This document shows positions 16,301 to 25,011 of a stretch of 50,907 bases of DNA, in pieces; the stretch's first letter is position 1; the number at the start of each line of letters is the position of its first letter. The notes beneath the pieces are model-generated. The model made no database searches, was not told the DNA's origin, and saw nothing but the letters and a program-made list of their open reading frames with translations. The translations under genes and the position numbers were made by a program. The DNA lies in NCBI GenBank assembly GCA_029262315.1, contig JAJCZP010000153.1, positions 1 through 50,907 of the forward strand, written 5' to 3'. The stretch comes from Deltaproteobacteria bacterium (GTDB taxonomy: Bacteria; Desulfobacterota; Binatia; UTPRO1).

Positions 16301-17991
16301 GGCGCCCCTCGCTTCCCCCGACGTGCCGCCGGCCCAACGTTGGCCTTCCGCCCCGATGCCTCGATGTACTTCTTGCTGACGGGTGAGAGATCGTGCGGAT
16401 CAACACGCGCCTCGATGATCACGAAGCTCCTACTCTGCGCCGCCGCGGCCAGCGCATCGCGGAATTCGCCGACGGTCTCGGCCACGAAGCCCTCGCCTCC
16501 CCAGTTGCGCGCGAGCTCGGCGTAGGGCCAGTTCGGAATGGTCAGGAGATCCTCCCGGTCGGTAATTGGGCGAAAGATGCCCCACCCTCCGTTGTTCATG
16601 ACGATCACGACGGGACGAAGGCCATGGCGCGGCGCGTGCGCGATCTCGCTCCCGGTCATCTGGAACGCCCCGTCGCCGCACAACACGATCGGCCGCTGGC
16701 CCGTGCCGAGCTCGGCACCAAGCGCTCCGGGCACGCCGAACCCCATCGAGGCGTAGTACCCCTGGGCGAGGTACGCACCTCCGCGACCGACCCGTACATC
16801 CAGGCCGGCAAAGAGCATGTCCCCAGACTCGGCGATGACCGACCACCCACGCCGACCGGCGAGAAAAACGTTCAGCTCCCGAAGCATGTCTGCCACACGC
16901 ACGGCCCGTGTCGAGCGAGCCGGTGGGCCGTGGAGATTGTCCGCGTAGACGACGCGCTCGCGGTGAGGCCGCAAGCGCTGGCGCGCAAGGGCGCGCAGGA
17001 AGTCGCGAATGCCGACGTCCGTATAGGTGTGGAAACTCGCCTTGACGACGTTGCCGGCGGCCCAGATCGACTTGCCGCGCGTGATACTCGGGGGCCGACT
17101 GCCGAGATTCATGTCGGTGAGCAGCGTACCGAGATTGACGACGAGGTCGGCGGCGTCGACACGGCGGCGAATCGACGGGGGACTGATCGCCCCCATATGG
17201 ACACCCATGTACTGGGGATGGTCCATTGGGAACGCCCCCTTACCGAGCACCGTCGTCATGCACGGTGCGCCCGTGCGCTCGGCCAACCGCACGATCTCGT
17301 GCGTGAGCTTGTAGCGAAACGTCTCGATGCCAGCGATCAGAGCGGGCCGGCGTGCCGCGTTCAGCCGCTGGGCGGTCTCGCGGGCCGCCTCGGTGGTCTT
17401 CCGATCGTCGGAACGTGCGAATTCCAGCTTGCCGTCCCAACGCCGGATCTCGTCCGGAACCACGATCGAGGTCTCCACCATGTCGCGATGAATCTCGAGA
17501 TAGCCCGGACGCTGCTCGCGCCACATCGTGTGCACGACCTCGTGCACCGTCTCCGCCGCCGTACGAGGATCTGCCAGGACCCGCGCCGCACACGTCAGTT
17601 CCTGATAGATCCGAAACTGCGACTCGATCTCCTTGGCCTGATGATGGATCAGCTGACCGAGCTTTCGTTCCTCCTCGCCCGGCCCTCCGCTCACGACAAG
17701 AATGGGCACTCGCTCGGAGAACGAGCCGGCGACTGGATTCACCATATTGAGGCCGCCGGCACCGTAGGTGACGCACACCACACCAAGCCTGCCGGTCGCA
17801 CGCGCATAGCCGTCGGCCGCGAATCCGATGCCCGGCTCGTGCGAGAGGGTGACGATTTTCAACCCGCGGCGGCGCCCGAACTTGAAGAACAGGTTGATGA
17901 CGAGATCGCCCGGAATGCCGAAGAGATGAGTAACGCCGATGCGCTGCAGATAGGCAACGAGAAAATCGCCCAGGCGCATGCGCGCGCGCAT
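16297..17991 (-). CDS. ThDP-dependent 2-ketoacid decarboxylase-like enzyme
   Basis: This is a thiamine-diphosphate enzyme of the pyruvate/indolepyruvate decarboxylase family. Its N-terminal PYR domain has GVTHLFGIPGD and the cofactor-activating glutamate in SHEPGIGFAADGYARATG. The C-terminal PP domain has the metal/ThDP motif LCGDGAFQMTGSEIAHAP followed by VVIVMNNGGWGIFRP. The length (about 564) is normal. The probable product would be an aldehyde from a 2-oxo acid, but lyase or synthase activity cannot be excluded. The start is ATG 17991 overlapping the previous stop, or GTG 17994. It is coupled to an acyl-CoA synthetase. Confidence 0.9.
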   Translation of the reverse strand: MRARMRLGDFLVAYLQRIGVTHLFGIPGDLVINLFFKFGRRRGLKIVTLSHEPGIGFAADGYARATGRLGVVCVTYGAGGLNMVNPVAGSFSERVPILVVSGGPGEEERKLGQLIHHQAKEIESQFRIYQELTCAARVLADPRTAAETVHEVVHTMWREQRPGYLEIHRDMVETSIVVPDEIRRWDGKLEFARSDDRKTTEAARETAQRLNAARRPALIAGIETFRYKLTHEIVRLAERTGAPCMTTVLGKGAFPMDHPQYMGVHMGAISPPSIRRRVDAADLVVNLGTLLTDMNLGSRPPSITRGKSIWAAGNVVKASFHTYTDVGIRDFLRALARQRLRPHRERVVYADNLHGPPARSTRAVRVADMLRELNVFLAGRRGWSVIAESGDMLFAGLDVRVGRGGAYLAQGYYASMGFGVPGALGAELGTGQRPIVLCGDGAFQMTGSEIAHAPRHGLRPVVIVMNNGGWGIFRPITDREDLLTIPNWPYAELARNWGGEGFVAETVGEFRDALAAAAQSRSFVIIEARVDPHDLSPVSKKYIEASGRKANVGPAARRGKRGAP

Positions 17992-18890
17992 CACGCGAAG
18001 AAGTCCTCCACATCAACCGACGAGACCTCGATCGTACGGACCTCGTCCTTCCGGTAGAACTCGAGCGACACACTGGACCCCGCGGGGCGCGACCACAGAT
18101 CCTCGTACAACTCGCGCCGGGTCGCGATGCGCCGGCGATCGACCCCCAACAGAATGTCGCCGGGGATCAGCCCGGCGACGTCGGCGGGAGCGCCCGGCAC
18201 GAGCCCGGCGACGACAACGTGCTCGCGTAGCGTATAGCAGAAGAAACCGAGCCACGCGCGCGACGCCCGGCCCTGGCGTCGACCGAACTTCAACAACTCG
18301 TCACGGTGATCGCGAAAACATGCGATCGGGATGGCGAGCGAGAAGCGGCCTATCTCGTTCAGATTGAGCGAGATGACCCCAAGGACACGCCCCTGCACGT
18401 CGACGAGCGGCCCGCCACCGAGCCCCGGATTCATCGCGCTCGCAAAGATCGCGGGATCAAGCGCGTACTCCCAGTTCGCCTCGAACGCCGTCATCGCCGT
18501 CACGCCGCCCGAGGCAACGCGCCGGCCCTCGTCTCCGACACTCGCGGCAATGAACACGTCCTCGCCGACGACCACATCGTCCGCGGGCCGGATCGGCAAA
18601 GCCGCCCACTCGGGCCCTTCCGCGCGGAGCACCGCCACGCCCGTCGCAAAGTCATGCGCCACGACGTCGGCACGGTGCTTCCGCCCGTCGATCGTCGTCA
18701 CGATCGCTTGCCGCGCCCCGAGCACGACGTAGTTGACCGTAACGATCAGCCCCGCATCATCGACGACCGTGCCGGTTCCGGCACGCTCGGCACCAAGGAC
18801 CGGTACCGACGGATGATCCTCGGGTACGGACACCTGGAGATGCACCGTGCCCGGCAGTGTCTCCTCGAGCAGGTGAACGGAGGCGTTCAT
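17991..18890 (-). CDS. HtrA-like trypsin-fold/PDZ protein lacking the catalytic triad
   Basis: The fold is that of an HtrA/Deg serine protease: a chymotrypsin-like domain (about 1-190) followed by a PDZ domain (about 205-290, GLVPGAPADVAGLIPGDILL). All three catalytic positions are changed. The His in T-N-H-V is Tyr54 (TVNYVV), the Asp in T-D-L-A-V is Gly84 (ATGVAVL), and the Ser in G-N-S-G-G is Gly158 (NPGLGGGPLVD). The surrounding sequence is well kept, so this looks like a pseudoprotease acting as a binding or scaffold protein. I see no signal peptide with the ATG at 18890. A longer start at 18977 would run into the divergent pabB. Confidence 0.85.
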   Translation of the reverse strand: MNASVHLLEETLPGTVHLQVSVPEDHPSVPVLGAERAGTGTVVDDAGLIVTVNYVVLGARQAIVTTIDGRKHRADVVAHDFATGVAVLRAEGPEWAALPIRPADDVVVGEDVFIAASVGDEGRRVASGGVTAMTAFEANWEYALDPAIFASAMNPGLGGGPLVDVQGRVLGVISLNLNEIGRFSLAIPIACFRDHRDELLKFGRRQGRASRAWLGFFCYTLREHVVVAGLVPGAPADVAGLIPGDILLGVDRRRIATRRELYEDLWSRPAGSSVSLEFYRKDEVRTIEVSSVDVEDFFA

Positions 18891-18969
18891 GGGGTGACTC
18901 GCGCACACGCCGCTGGGCGCGGCAATGTCTTGCGAGACGGAGGCGCGCTCACTATGAGGAAGAGTTCCA

Positions 18970-20340
18970 ATGCACACCCACCCGTTGACGGTCGACGTCG
19001 CCCCGTGGGTGCTGTTCCGTGCGCTCTCCCACCGGAAGCGTCCATTCTACATCGACGCCGCGCAGCCATGGGGTGAAGAGTGGATTTCCTGTATGGGATT
19101 CGGCCCACGGATGCAATTCCGGGTGGGCGCGGGCGAAGGTGCGCTTGCCGCCCTCGACGGGATCGTCGACTCGATTCGCCCCGCAGCCCGGACAACGAAA
19201 CGACGTTTGCTACCGTTCGGCGGAGGAGCCGTCGTCGCGTTGGCCTACGAAGCCAAGAACGAGGTCGAACAGCTCCCACCGCCGCGCGGTGAACGGCAAA
19301 ACGCCGCGCATCTCGTCGGCGCGGTGTACGACGCCGTGATCGCGTACGATCATCACCGGCGCGAGTATGTCGTGGCCAGTCACGAACTCGACGCCGCCGC
19401 ACTCGCTCGCTTCGCGGACGAGGTGCGCTCCCTCGCGGACGACGCAACGGCCAACGCGGACACCTCGCCGTGGTCGCGCGCGCCAGCGTCCCTTCCGATC
19501 AGCAAGGCAACCTACACGGCACGCGTCGAGCGCGCGCTGGAATACATCGCGGCCGGCGACGTCTACCAAGTGAACCTCAGCATGCCGATCGACACAGCAC
19601 TCCCGGCGTCACCGGTCGCGGTGTATGATCGCCTACGTACGATTCAACCGGTACCGTTCGGCGCATTCATCGACTGTGGCCCTGAGCAGCTGTTGTCGAA
19701 TTCCCCCGAGCTTTTTCTCAGACGTCGGGGCGACGAAATCATCACCTGCCCCATCAAGGGCACCCGCCCGCGTGGCGATTCGGCCGCCGCGGATCGGGCT
19801 CTCGCCTACGAGTTGGCCCACGACACGAAAGAACGCGCCGAGCACATCATGATCGTCGACCTCGAACGCAACGACCTCGGGCGCCTCTGCCACACCGGAA
19901 GCGTCGAAGTGGCACGCATGGGTGAAGTGACCCGACTCGCCACGCTCCACCATCTCGTATCGACGGTCCGTGGCCGCCTCCGCGCCGGCACCGGCACCGA
20001 GGCACTGCTACGCGCGACGTTTCCGAGCGGTTCGATCACGGGAGCGCCGAAGATCCGCGCGATGGAAGTCATCGACGAACTCGAGGACGGCGCGCGCGGT
20101 TTCTACACGGGAGCGATCGGCTGGGTCGATGCGAGTGGCGACCTCGACCTGAACGTCGCCATTCGGACCGCCGTGGCGCGCGACGGCCGACTCACGTACC
20201 GGATTGGAAGCGGCATCGTGGCTGACTCTTTGGCCGAGCGTGAGTACGATGAGTGCCTGCTCAAAGCCGAGGGCTTTCTTCGCGCCATCGGGCAGCCCTT
20301 CCACGACAATGCCCAGGACACGCAAGCGACCGGAGGCTGA
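18970..20340 (+). CDS. pabB: aminodeoxychorismate synthase component I
   Basis: This enzyme converts chorismate with ammonia or glutamine-derived nitrogen to 4-amino-4-deoxychorismate for folate synthesis. The 456 residues carry the chorismate-binding domain. The PIKGTRPRG motif contains the lysine that separates PabB from anthranilate synthase (PIAGT). Further motifs are IVDLERNDLGRL, PSGSITGAPKIRAMEVIDE and YRIGSGIVADS. No PabA-type amidotransferase is in the window. The gene is followed by pabC, whose GTG starts 2 bases after the stop. Confidence 0.93.
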   Translation: MHTHPLTVDVAPWVLFRALSHRKRPFYIDAAQPWGEEWISCMGFGPRMQFRVGAGEGALAALDGIVDSIRPAARTTKRRLLPFGGGAVVALAYEAKNEVEQLPPPRGERQNAAHLVGAVYDAVIAYDHHRREYVVASHELDAAALARFADEVRSLADDATANADTSPWSRAPASLPISKATYTARVERALEYIAAGDVYQVNLSMPIDTALPASPVAVYDRLRTIQPVPFGAFIDCGPEQLLSNSPELFLRRRGDEIITCPIKGTRPRGDSAAADRALAYELAHDTKERAEHIMIVDLERNDLGRLCHTGSVEVARMGEVTRLATLHHLVSTVRGRLRAGTGTEALLRATFPSGSITGAPKIRAMEVIDELEDGARGFYTGAIGWVDASGDLDLNVAIRTAVARDGRLTYRIGSGIVADSLAEREYDECLLKAEGFLRAIGQPFHDNAQDTQATGG

Positions 20341-20341
20341 T

Positions 20342-21232
20342 GTGAATCGTCCCGCCCGCACCCCACACGTTCTACTCAACGGTCGGCTGTTGCCCGCGGC
20401 GCGGGCAAAGATCTCGGCGCTCGATCGCGGCTTTCTCTATGGCGACGGCCTGTTCGAGACGCTCCGCACATACGGAGGTGAGCCCTTCGGCCTCGCGGCA
20501 CACCTCGCCCGCTTGCGCCGCTCCGCACGCGTCTTCCGAATGGACGTCCCCATTTCGCCGACGTTCTGGGAACCGCGTATCCGGCGGCTGCTCCGCGCCA
20601 ACCGCCTCGAGTCCACCGATGCCTCGGTACGCCTCACGGTGTCGCGCGGAGCAGCCCCCTTCGGCATCCTCCCGCCACGCGGCCTGCGACCCACCACGCT
20701 CCTGCTGGCCTCGGCTCTGGACCCGCGGCTCACCCGCGCGCAGTCACGCGGCGTCCGTGTGTGCTTTTTCCCCTTTCGCGTCGTCACCGCCCGCCTGCCT
20801 GGGCACAAGACGCTCCACTACCTGCCGGCCGTCCTCGGCAAAATGGTCGCGCGTCGCCGCAGCTCGTGGGAGTCGCTCTACCTCGACGCCGACGATCACG
20901 TACTCGAAGGCACGACGAGCAACATCTTCATCGTCCGCCGGGGCGCGCTCTTCACGCCGCCGCTGCACGGCGTCCTCCCGGGCGTCACCCGAAAGACGAT
21001 TGCCACGGTCGCTGCGCGCTGCGGACTCGACCTGACCGAGCGCGCACTGAAGACACGCGACCTCGACCGCGCCGACGAGATCTTCCTGACGGCTTCGACG
21101 ATCGAAGTGCTGCCGGTCGTACGCGTCGAGGGTACCCGGGTCGGCGACGGACGCCCCGGCACCGTCACCCGCATGCTCCAGGACGGGTATCGCGCTCACG
21201 TACGACGCGCACTGGCTCGCGCACGCGGCTAG
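20342..21232 (+). CDS. pabC: aminodeoxychorismate lyase (class IV PLP enzyme)
   Basis: This enzyme removes pyruvate from aminodeoxychorismate to give p-aminobenzoate. The 296-residue class IV aminotransferase fold has the start pattern FLYGDGLFETLRTYGG, the PLP lysine in LPGHKTLHYLPAVLG, and the C-terminal VLEGTTSNIFIVRRG and GVLPGVTRKTI segments. The branch (lyase versus D-amino-acid or branched-chain aminotransferase) is assigned from the adjacent pabB. The start is GTG 20342 with GGAGG 5 bases upstream. An ATG at 20340 is out of frame. Confidence 0.88.
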   Translation: MNRPARTPHVLLNGRLLPAARAKISALDRGFLYGDGLFETLRTYGGEPFGLAAHLARLRRSARVFRMDVPISPTFWEPRIRRLLRANRLESTDASVRLTVSRGAAPFGILPPRGLRPTTLLLASALDPRLTRAQSRGVRVCFFPFRVVTARLPGHKTLHYLPAVLGKMVARRRSSWESLYLDADDHVLEGTTSNIFIVRRGALFTPPLHGVLPGVTRKTIATVAARCGLDLTERALKTRDLDRADEIFLTASTIEVLPVVRVEGTRVGDGRPGTVTRMLQDGYRAHVRRALARARG

Positions 21233-21245
21233 CCGGTCACGGGCT

Positions 21246-21308
21246 GCCGCCCACCACGAGTTCGCGATTGCCACCCACTACGAACTCGCGAGAGCCACCC
21301 ACCACGAG
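21246..21308. repeat. 2.6 copies of a 24-bp tandem repeat
   Basis: Units start at 21246, 21270 and 21294, with consensus GCC(A/G)CCCAC(C/T)ACGA followed by a variable 10 bases in the two complete copies. They fill the gap between the convergent pabC and lipoprotein genes. The origin is unknown; it could be a remnant of a larger intergenic repeat. Confidence 0.75.
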
Positions 21309-21316
21309 GTGGTGGG
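21298..21316. terminator. 8-bp hairpin at the end of the 24-bp repeats
   Basis: CCCACCAC pairs with GTGGTGGG around a GAG triloop. There is no T tract. The position between two convergent gene ends makes a bidirectional terminator possible. Confidence 0.4.
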
Positions 21317-21342
21317 CTACCGCACGCGTCGAGCCGGTCGCG

Positions 21343-21792
21343 TTACAACAACAGGTACGGCGCGACCGCCATACCGACAGTGAAGAGCACCGTGAACGCG
21401 GAGAAACTCGCCGTGCCGACATCGTTCCAGAATGCCTCCGACTCGGCATCCTCATCCACCTCGAGATCGCCGGTGCCTTCGCCAAACTGCGCGGCGTCGC
21501 TCGGAATCTGCCCCTCGCTTCCGAACGCAACGTCACCGTACTGCTCCGGCGGCCCTGGAGGATCGTCGGTGAGGAGGCTCATGTCGCGATTCATGTCCTC
21601 TTCGCTCCAGGGATTCGAAGCGATCTCGCGTCGCCAGCGCGCCTCGGCTTCATCGAGGTCGCCGCTAATCGCGGCCTGGTCCTTCCACTGATCGTACGTC
21701 CGCGTCTGCTTGGCTCCGCCGCACGCACCGACCAACGCCACACACACCGCTAGATGCGGGAGCACCCGCAGCCATCCTGATCGCATCATCAT
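21343..21792 (-). CDS. small putative lipoprotein with C-terminal membrane segment
   Basis: This 149-residue protein of unknown function has an N-terminal signal ([15 protein letters not shown]) that ends in a plausible lipobox with the Cys at the cleavage site. A charged, acidic middle (about 30-125) is rich in Glu, Asp and Gly, and a hydrophobic C terminus ([17 protein letters not shown]) follows. The middle contains [20 protein letters not shown] but no known domain. I start at ATG 21792, where a G-rich ribosome binding region precedes three consecutive ATG codons. It is divergent from asnS and convergent with pabC. Confidence 0.6.
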   Translation of the reverse strand: MMMRSGWLRVLPHLAVCVALVGACGGAKQTRTYDQWKDQAAISGDLDEAEARWRREIASNPWSEEDMNRDMSLLTDDPPGPPEQYGDVAFGSEGQIPSDAAQFGEGTGDLEVDEDAESEAFWNDVGTASFSAFTVLFTVGMAVAPYLLL

Positions 21793-21862
21793 TGGCAACC
21801 CCACCACCCCCAGCTATAGTCCCCGACTCGCGCTCGTACAATCCAGTTTTTGCGGGGGGCGG

Positions 21863-23152
21863 ATGCGGGTCTACGTCGACGAAGTCCATCGACACGTTGG
21901 AGAGGAAATCACCCTCAAGGGCTGGCTGTACAACCGCCGATCCTCAGGAAAGCTGCATTTTCTGCTTGTGAGGGATGGTACGGCCACGATCCAGTGCGTG
22001 GTGTTCGTCAAGGACGTCCCGCCAGAGCTCTTCGAGCGCGCCGGGCATCTCACCCAGGAATCCGCGCTGGAGGTCGTCGGGACGGTCCGCGAAGACGCCC
22101 GCTCCTCACTCGGATTCGAACTCGGCGTCCGAGAGTTCCGCGTCCTACACGACGCGGCCGAGTACCCGATCACGCCAAAAGAGCACGGCCCGGCCTTCCT
22201 GCTCGATCATCGACATCTGTGGCTACGTTCATCGCGACAGCACGCGATCATGCGCGTACGAAGCACCGTGGTCGCCGCCTGTCGCAACTACTTCGACCGG
22301 CGCGGCTTCACATTGCTCGACGCACCCGTGTTCACTCCCGCGGCCTGCGAGGGCACGACCAATCTCTTCGAGGTCGACTATTTCGGCACGCCCGCCTACC
22401 TCACGCAGAGTGGGCAGCTGTACATGGAAGCCGGGGCGATGGCGTTCGGCAAAGTGTACTCCTTCGGCCCGACCTTCCGCGCCGAGAAGTCCAAGACGCG
22501 ACGTCACCTCACGGAGTTTTGGATGATCGAGCCGGAAGTCGCTTTCGCCGACCTCGACGACGACATGGATCTTGCCGAGGATTTTCTCGTCGAGGTCGTC
22601 GGACGCGTCGTCGCCGAGCGACGACGCGAACTCGCATCACTCGAACGCGACATCGCGGCGCTCGAGCGAGTACAAAAACCTTTGCCGCGCATCCGGTACG
22701 AGGAAGCGCTGGCGACGCTTGCCGAGGCCGGCAAACCCGTCGCCTTTGGGGAGGACTTCGGCGGCGACGAGGAGACCGTGCTCTCGGAACGCTTCGATCG
22801 CCCCGTCCTGGTGCACCGCTATCCCGCGGCCTGCAAGGCCTTTTACATGAAGGTCGACCCAGAGGACGCGCGCTTGGCGCTCTGTGTCGATGTCCTCGCC
22901 CCGGAAGGCTACGGCGAGATCATCGGTGGCGGCCAGCGCGAAGACGACCTCGACACTCTCGAGAAGAGCATTCAAGCGCACGGCCTTCCCGCTGAGGCTT
23001 TCGGCTGGTACCTCGACCTACGGCGCTACGGCTCCGTGCCCCACGCCGGCTTCGGGATGGGGATCGAGCGGATGGTCGCGTGGCTCTGTGGTCTGCACCA
23101 CGTACGCGAGACGATCCCGTTTCCACGGATGCTCGAGCGGCTGACTCCCTAG
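21863..23152 (+). CDS. asnS: asparaginyl-tRNA synthetase
   Basis: This class IIb aminoacyl-tRNA synthetase charges tRNA-Asn. The 429-residue protein has the N-terminal OB anticodon domain ([20 protein letters not shown]). Class II motifs follow: motif 2 in [21 protein letters not shown] and motif 3 in [20 protein letters not shown]. The short form lacks any long insertion and does not carry the aspartyl-specific bacterial insert. Start ATG 21863 follows a G-rich ribosome binding site (GGGGGGC). The longer frame upstream overlaps the divergent lipoprotein. Confidence 0.95.
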   Translation: MRVYVDEVHRHVGEEITLKGWLYNRRSSGKLHFLLVRDGTATIQCVVFVKDVPPELFERAGHLTQESALEVVGTVREDARSSLGFELGVREFRVLHDAAEYPITPKEHGPAFLLDHRHLWLRSSRQHAIMRVRSTVVAACRNYFDRRGFTLLDAPVFTPAACEGTTNLFEVDYFGTPAYLTQSGQLYMEAGAMAFGKVYSFGPTFRAEKSKTRRHLTEFWMIEPEVAFADLDDDMDLAEDFLVEVVGRVVAERRRELASLERDIAALERVQKPLPRIRYEEALATLAEAGKPVAFGEDFGGDEETVLSERFDRPVLVHRYPAACKAFYMKVDPEDARLALCVDVLAPEGYGEIIGGGQREDDLDTLEKSIQAHGLPAEAFGWYLDLRRYGSVPHAGFGMGIERMVAWLCGLHHVRETIPFPRMLERLTP

Positions 23153-23232
23153 CGGTTTCGGAACGAGAAGAGCGGCGCCGCACGCTCACGCCGCCCGACC
23201 TCGCGAACAGCGGCACCCCGAATCGCCGCGAG

Positions 23233-23766
23233 CTATCTCCTCGAAGAAAGAGGGGCGACGACTTCGATGAGCGTTCCCAGGGGCTGCGGGCTGGCGTCGA
23301 CGAGGGCGCCACGGCGACCGTACGCCCAATCGGCGACGGTGGACTGCAGGACCCGGCGCACGTGCGCATCGGGCTGGAAACGGAAGTAACCGTAGTGCGT
23401 GCGGCGAATCGTCGGACAGCTGCCGCGCAGGATGTGACCGAGTGGCGTCTTCTCGGCCAGCACGGCGGTGCGCACATCGGGTGCGAACGCGTCGAGTCGG
23501 AGTTCGACCGCGGCAAGCGCCAGCGGAGCGTCATCGGCGGCGCGCGTGAGGAGCACCTGACGCGCGTAGACATCGTCGCAGCGAACGCGCGCCACTACGC
23601 GAATACCCACAGTCGTATCGTGATAGCGCTCGAGTCCGAGGGTCATCTCCCGATCGTGGACGAGCACGGGAGCCACAGCGTCCGGCACGCCCACTCCCGG
23701 AATCTCCTCGACACTCGGCAGGTCCCACCCGGCGCGAAGATAGAACTGCGTGAGCGGATCCAGCAA
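23233..23766 (-). CDS. chorismate pyruvate-lyase-like (UbiC/DUF98-like) protein
   Basis: This protein resembles the chorismate lyase fold family (UbiC and DUF98), which makes 4-hydroxybenzoate plus pyruvate. The features that suggest it are a start of DPLTQFYLRAGWDL, the middle YARQVLLTRAADDAPLALAA with the typical arginine before V-L-L, and the product-site end KTPLGHILRG. Similarity is at pattern level only, so the assignment is tentative. The start is uncertain. TTG 23766 avoids overlapping bioF and gives 177 residues; ATG 23856 would overlap the divergent bioF by 26 bases. The possible substrate link to pabB and pabC is inference. Confidence 0.5.
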   Translation of the reverse strand: MLDPLTQFYLRAGWDLPSVEEIPGVGVPDAVAPVLVHDREMTLGLERYHDTTVGIRVVARVRCDDVYARQVLLTRAADDAPLALAAVELRLDAFAPDVRTAVLAEKTPLGHILRGSCPTIRRTHYGYFRFQPDAHVRRVLQSTVADWAYGRRGALVDASPQPLGTLIEVVAPLSSRR

Positions 23767-23830
23767 CGAGGATCCGATTTGACACCCTTCGAGGGAGGGA
23801 CTATCGCCCCGGCTGGACCCCTGCCCGTCT

Positions 23831-24976
23831 ATGATCGATGCTTTTCGTGACGACATCGCGCGTGTTCGTGCCGCCGGCTTGTATCGCGAACTGCGGCCGA
23901 CGCAAGGTCGTGTCGATACGTGGGTCGAGATCGAGGGCCGGCGAGCCCTCCTGCTGTGCTCGAACAATTATCTCGGGCTCGCCGGCCACCCGGCTCTCGC
24001 CGACGCCGCGGCCCGCGTGGCCCACGAGTACGGCGTCGGTGCCGGCGCCTCGCGTCTGATCTCAGGCTCGCTGGCCATCCATCACGCCCTCGAGCAACGC
24101 CTGGCCACGCTGAAGCACACCACGGGGGCGCTCCTCTTTCCCTCTGGCTATCAGGCCAACCTTGGCGCGATCTCCGCGCTCGTGGGCCATGGGGACGCAA
24201 TCTTCAGCGACGCGTTGAACCACGCCAGCATCATCGACGGATGCCGCTTGTCACGTGCCGCCGTCCACGTGTTTCCGCATCGGGACATGACCGCGCTCGC
24301 CGCACTACTTCGGGACGCACCCGCACGGCGACGACTCATCGTCACCGACTCGGTCTTCAGCATGGACGGCGACCACGCGCCGCTCCACGAAATCTGCGCG
24401 CTCGCCGCGGACACCGGCGCGATGGTCATGCTGGACGAGGCGCACGCTACGGGAGTGTTTGGTTCATCCGGCGGCGGCCTCGCCGAAGCACTCGGTGTAC
24501 ACGACGGCATCACCGTACACGTCGGCACGCTCGGCAAAGCGCTCGGCTGCGCCGGAGCGTTCGTCGCGGCGGCGCCCGCTGTCATCGAGTTGCTCGTCAA
24601 CCGCGCGCGTACGTTCATCTACACGACGGCACTCCCACCGCCGACCGTAGGCGCCGTCGACGCCGCCCTCGATATCGTCGCGCGCGAACCAGAACGGCGG
24701 GCGACCGTCCTGACGCGCGCCGCGACCCTGCGAGCGGGTCTCGAGGACATGGGGTTCGACGTGCCCCCGGGAGAAGGACCGATCGTGCCGGTCATCGCCG
24801 GCGACAGCGCACGCGCGATGGCATGGTCGCGCGCGCTTCTCGAGCGTGACGTGTTCGTTCAAGCAATCCGCCCGCCCACAGTACCGGATGGCACCGCACG
24901 GTTGCGGGTCACGGTGATGGCCACGCATACCGAGGACGATATCGCGCACGCGATCGAGGCCTTCGCCTCGCTCTAG
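23831..24976 (+). CDS. bioF: 8-amino-7-oxononanoate synthase (biotin) or related AOS-family enzyme
   Basis: This PLP enzyme of the alpha-oxoamine synthase family condenses pimeloyl-CoA or -ACP with alanine in biotin synthesis. The 381 residues show SNNYLGLAGHP, GAGASRLISGS, FSDALNHASIIDGCRLS, MLDEAHATGVFG and the PLP lysine in HVGTLGKALGCAGAF. No other bio genes are in the window, so 2-amino-3-ketobutyrate-CoA ligase or another family member remains possible. BioF fits best by length and motif wording. Confidence 0.87.
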   Translation: MIDAFRDDIARVRAAGLYRELRPTQGRVDTWVEIEGRRALLLCSNNYLGLAGHPALADAAARVAHEYGVGAGASRLISGSLAIHHALEQRLATLKHTTGALLFPSGYQANLGAISALVGHGDAIFSDALNHASIIDGCRLSRAAVHVFPHRDMTALAALLRDAPARRRLIVTDSVFSMDGDHAPLHEICALAADTGAMVMLDEAHATGVFGSSGGGLAEALGVHDGITVHVGTLGKALGCAGAFVAAAPAVIELLVNRARTFIYTTALPPPTVGAVDAALDIVAREPERRATVLTRAATLRAGLEDMGFDVPPGEGPIVPVIAGDSARAMAWSRALLERDVFVQAIRPPTVPDGTARLRVTVMATHTEDDIAHAIEAFASL

Positions 24977-25011
24977 CACACGACGGGCGCGCGCCCCCGC
25001 ACCGCGCCGGC

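Noticed and set aside
14852-16525. 557-codon plus-strand open frame opposite the acyl-CoA synthetase
   Set aside because: Antisense shadow of a well-conserved AMP-binding enzyme.
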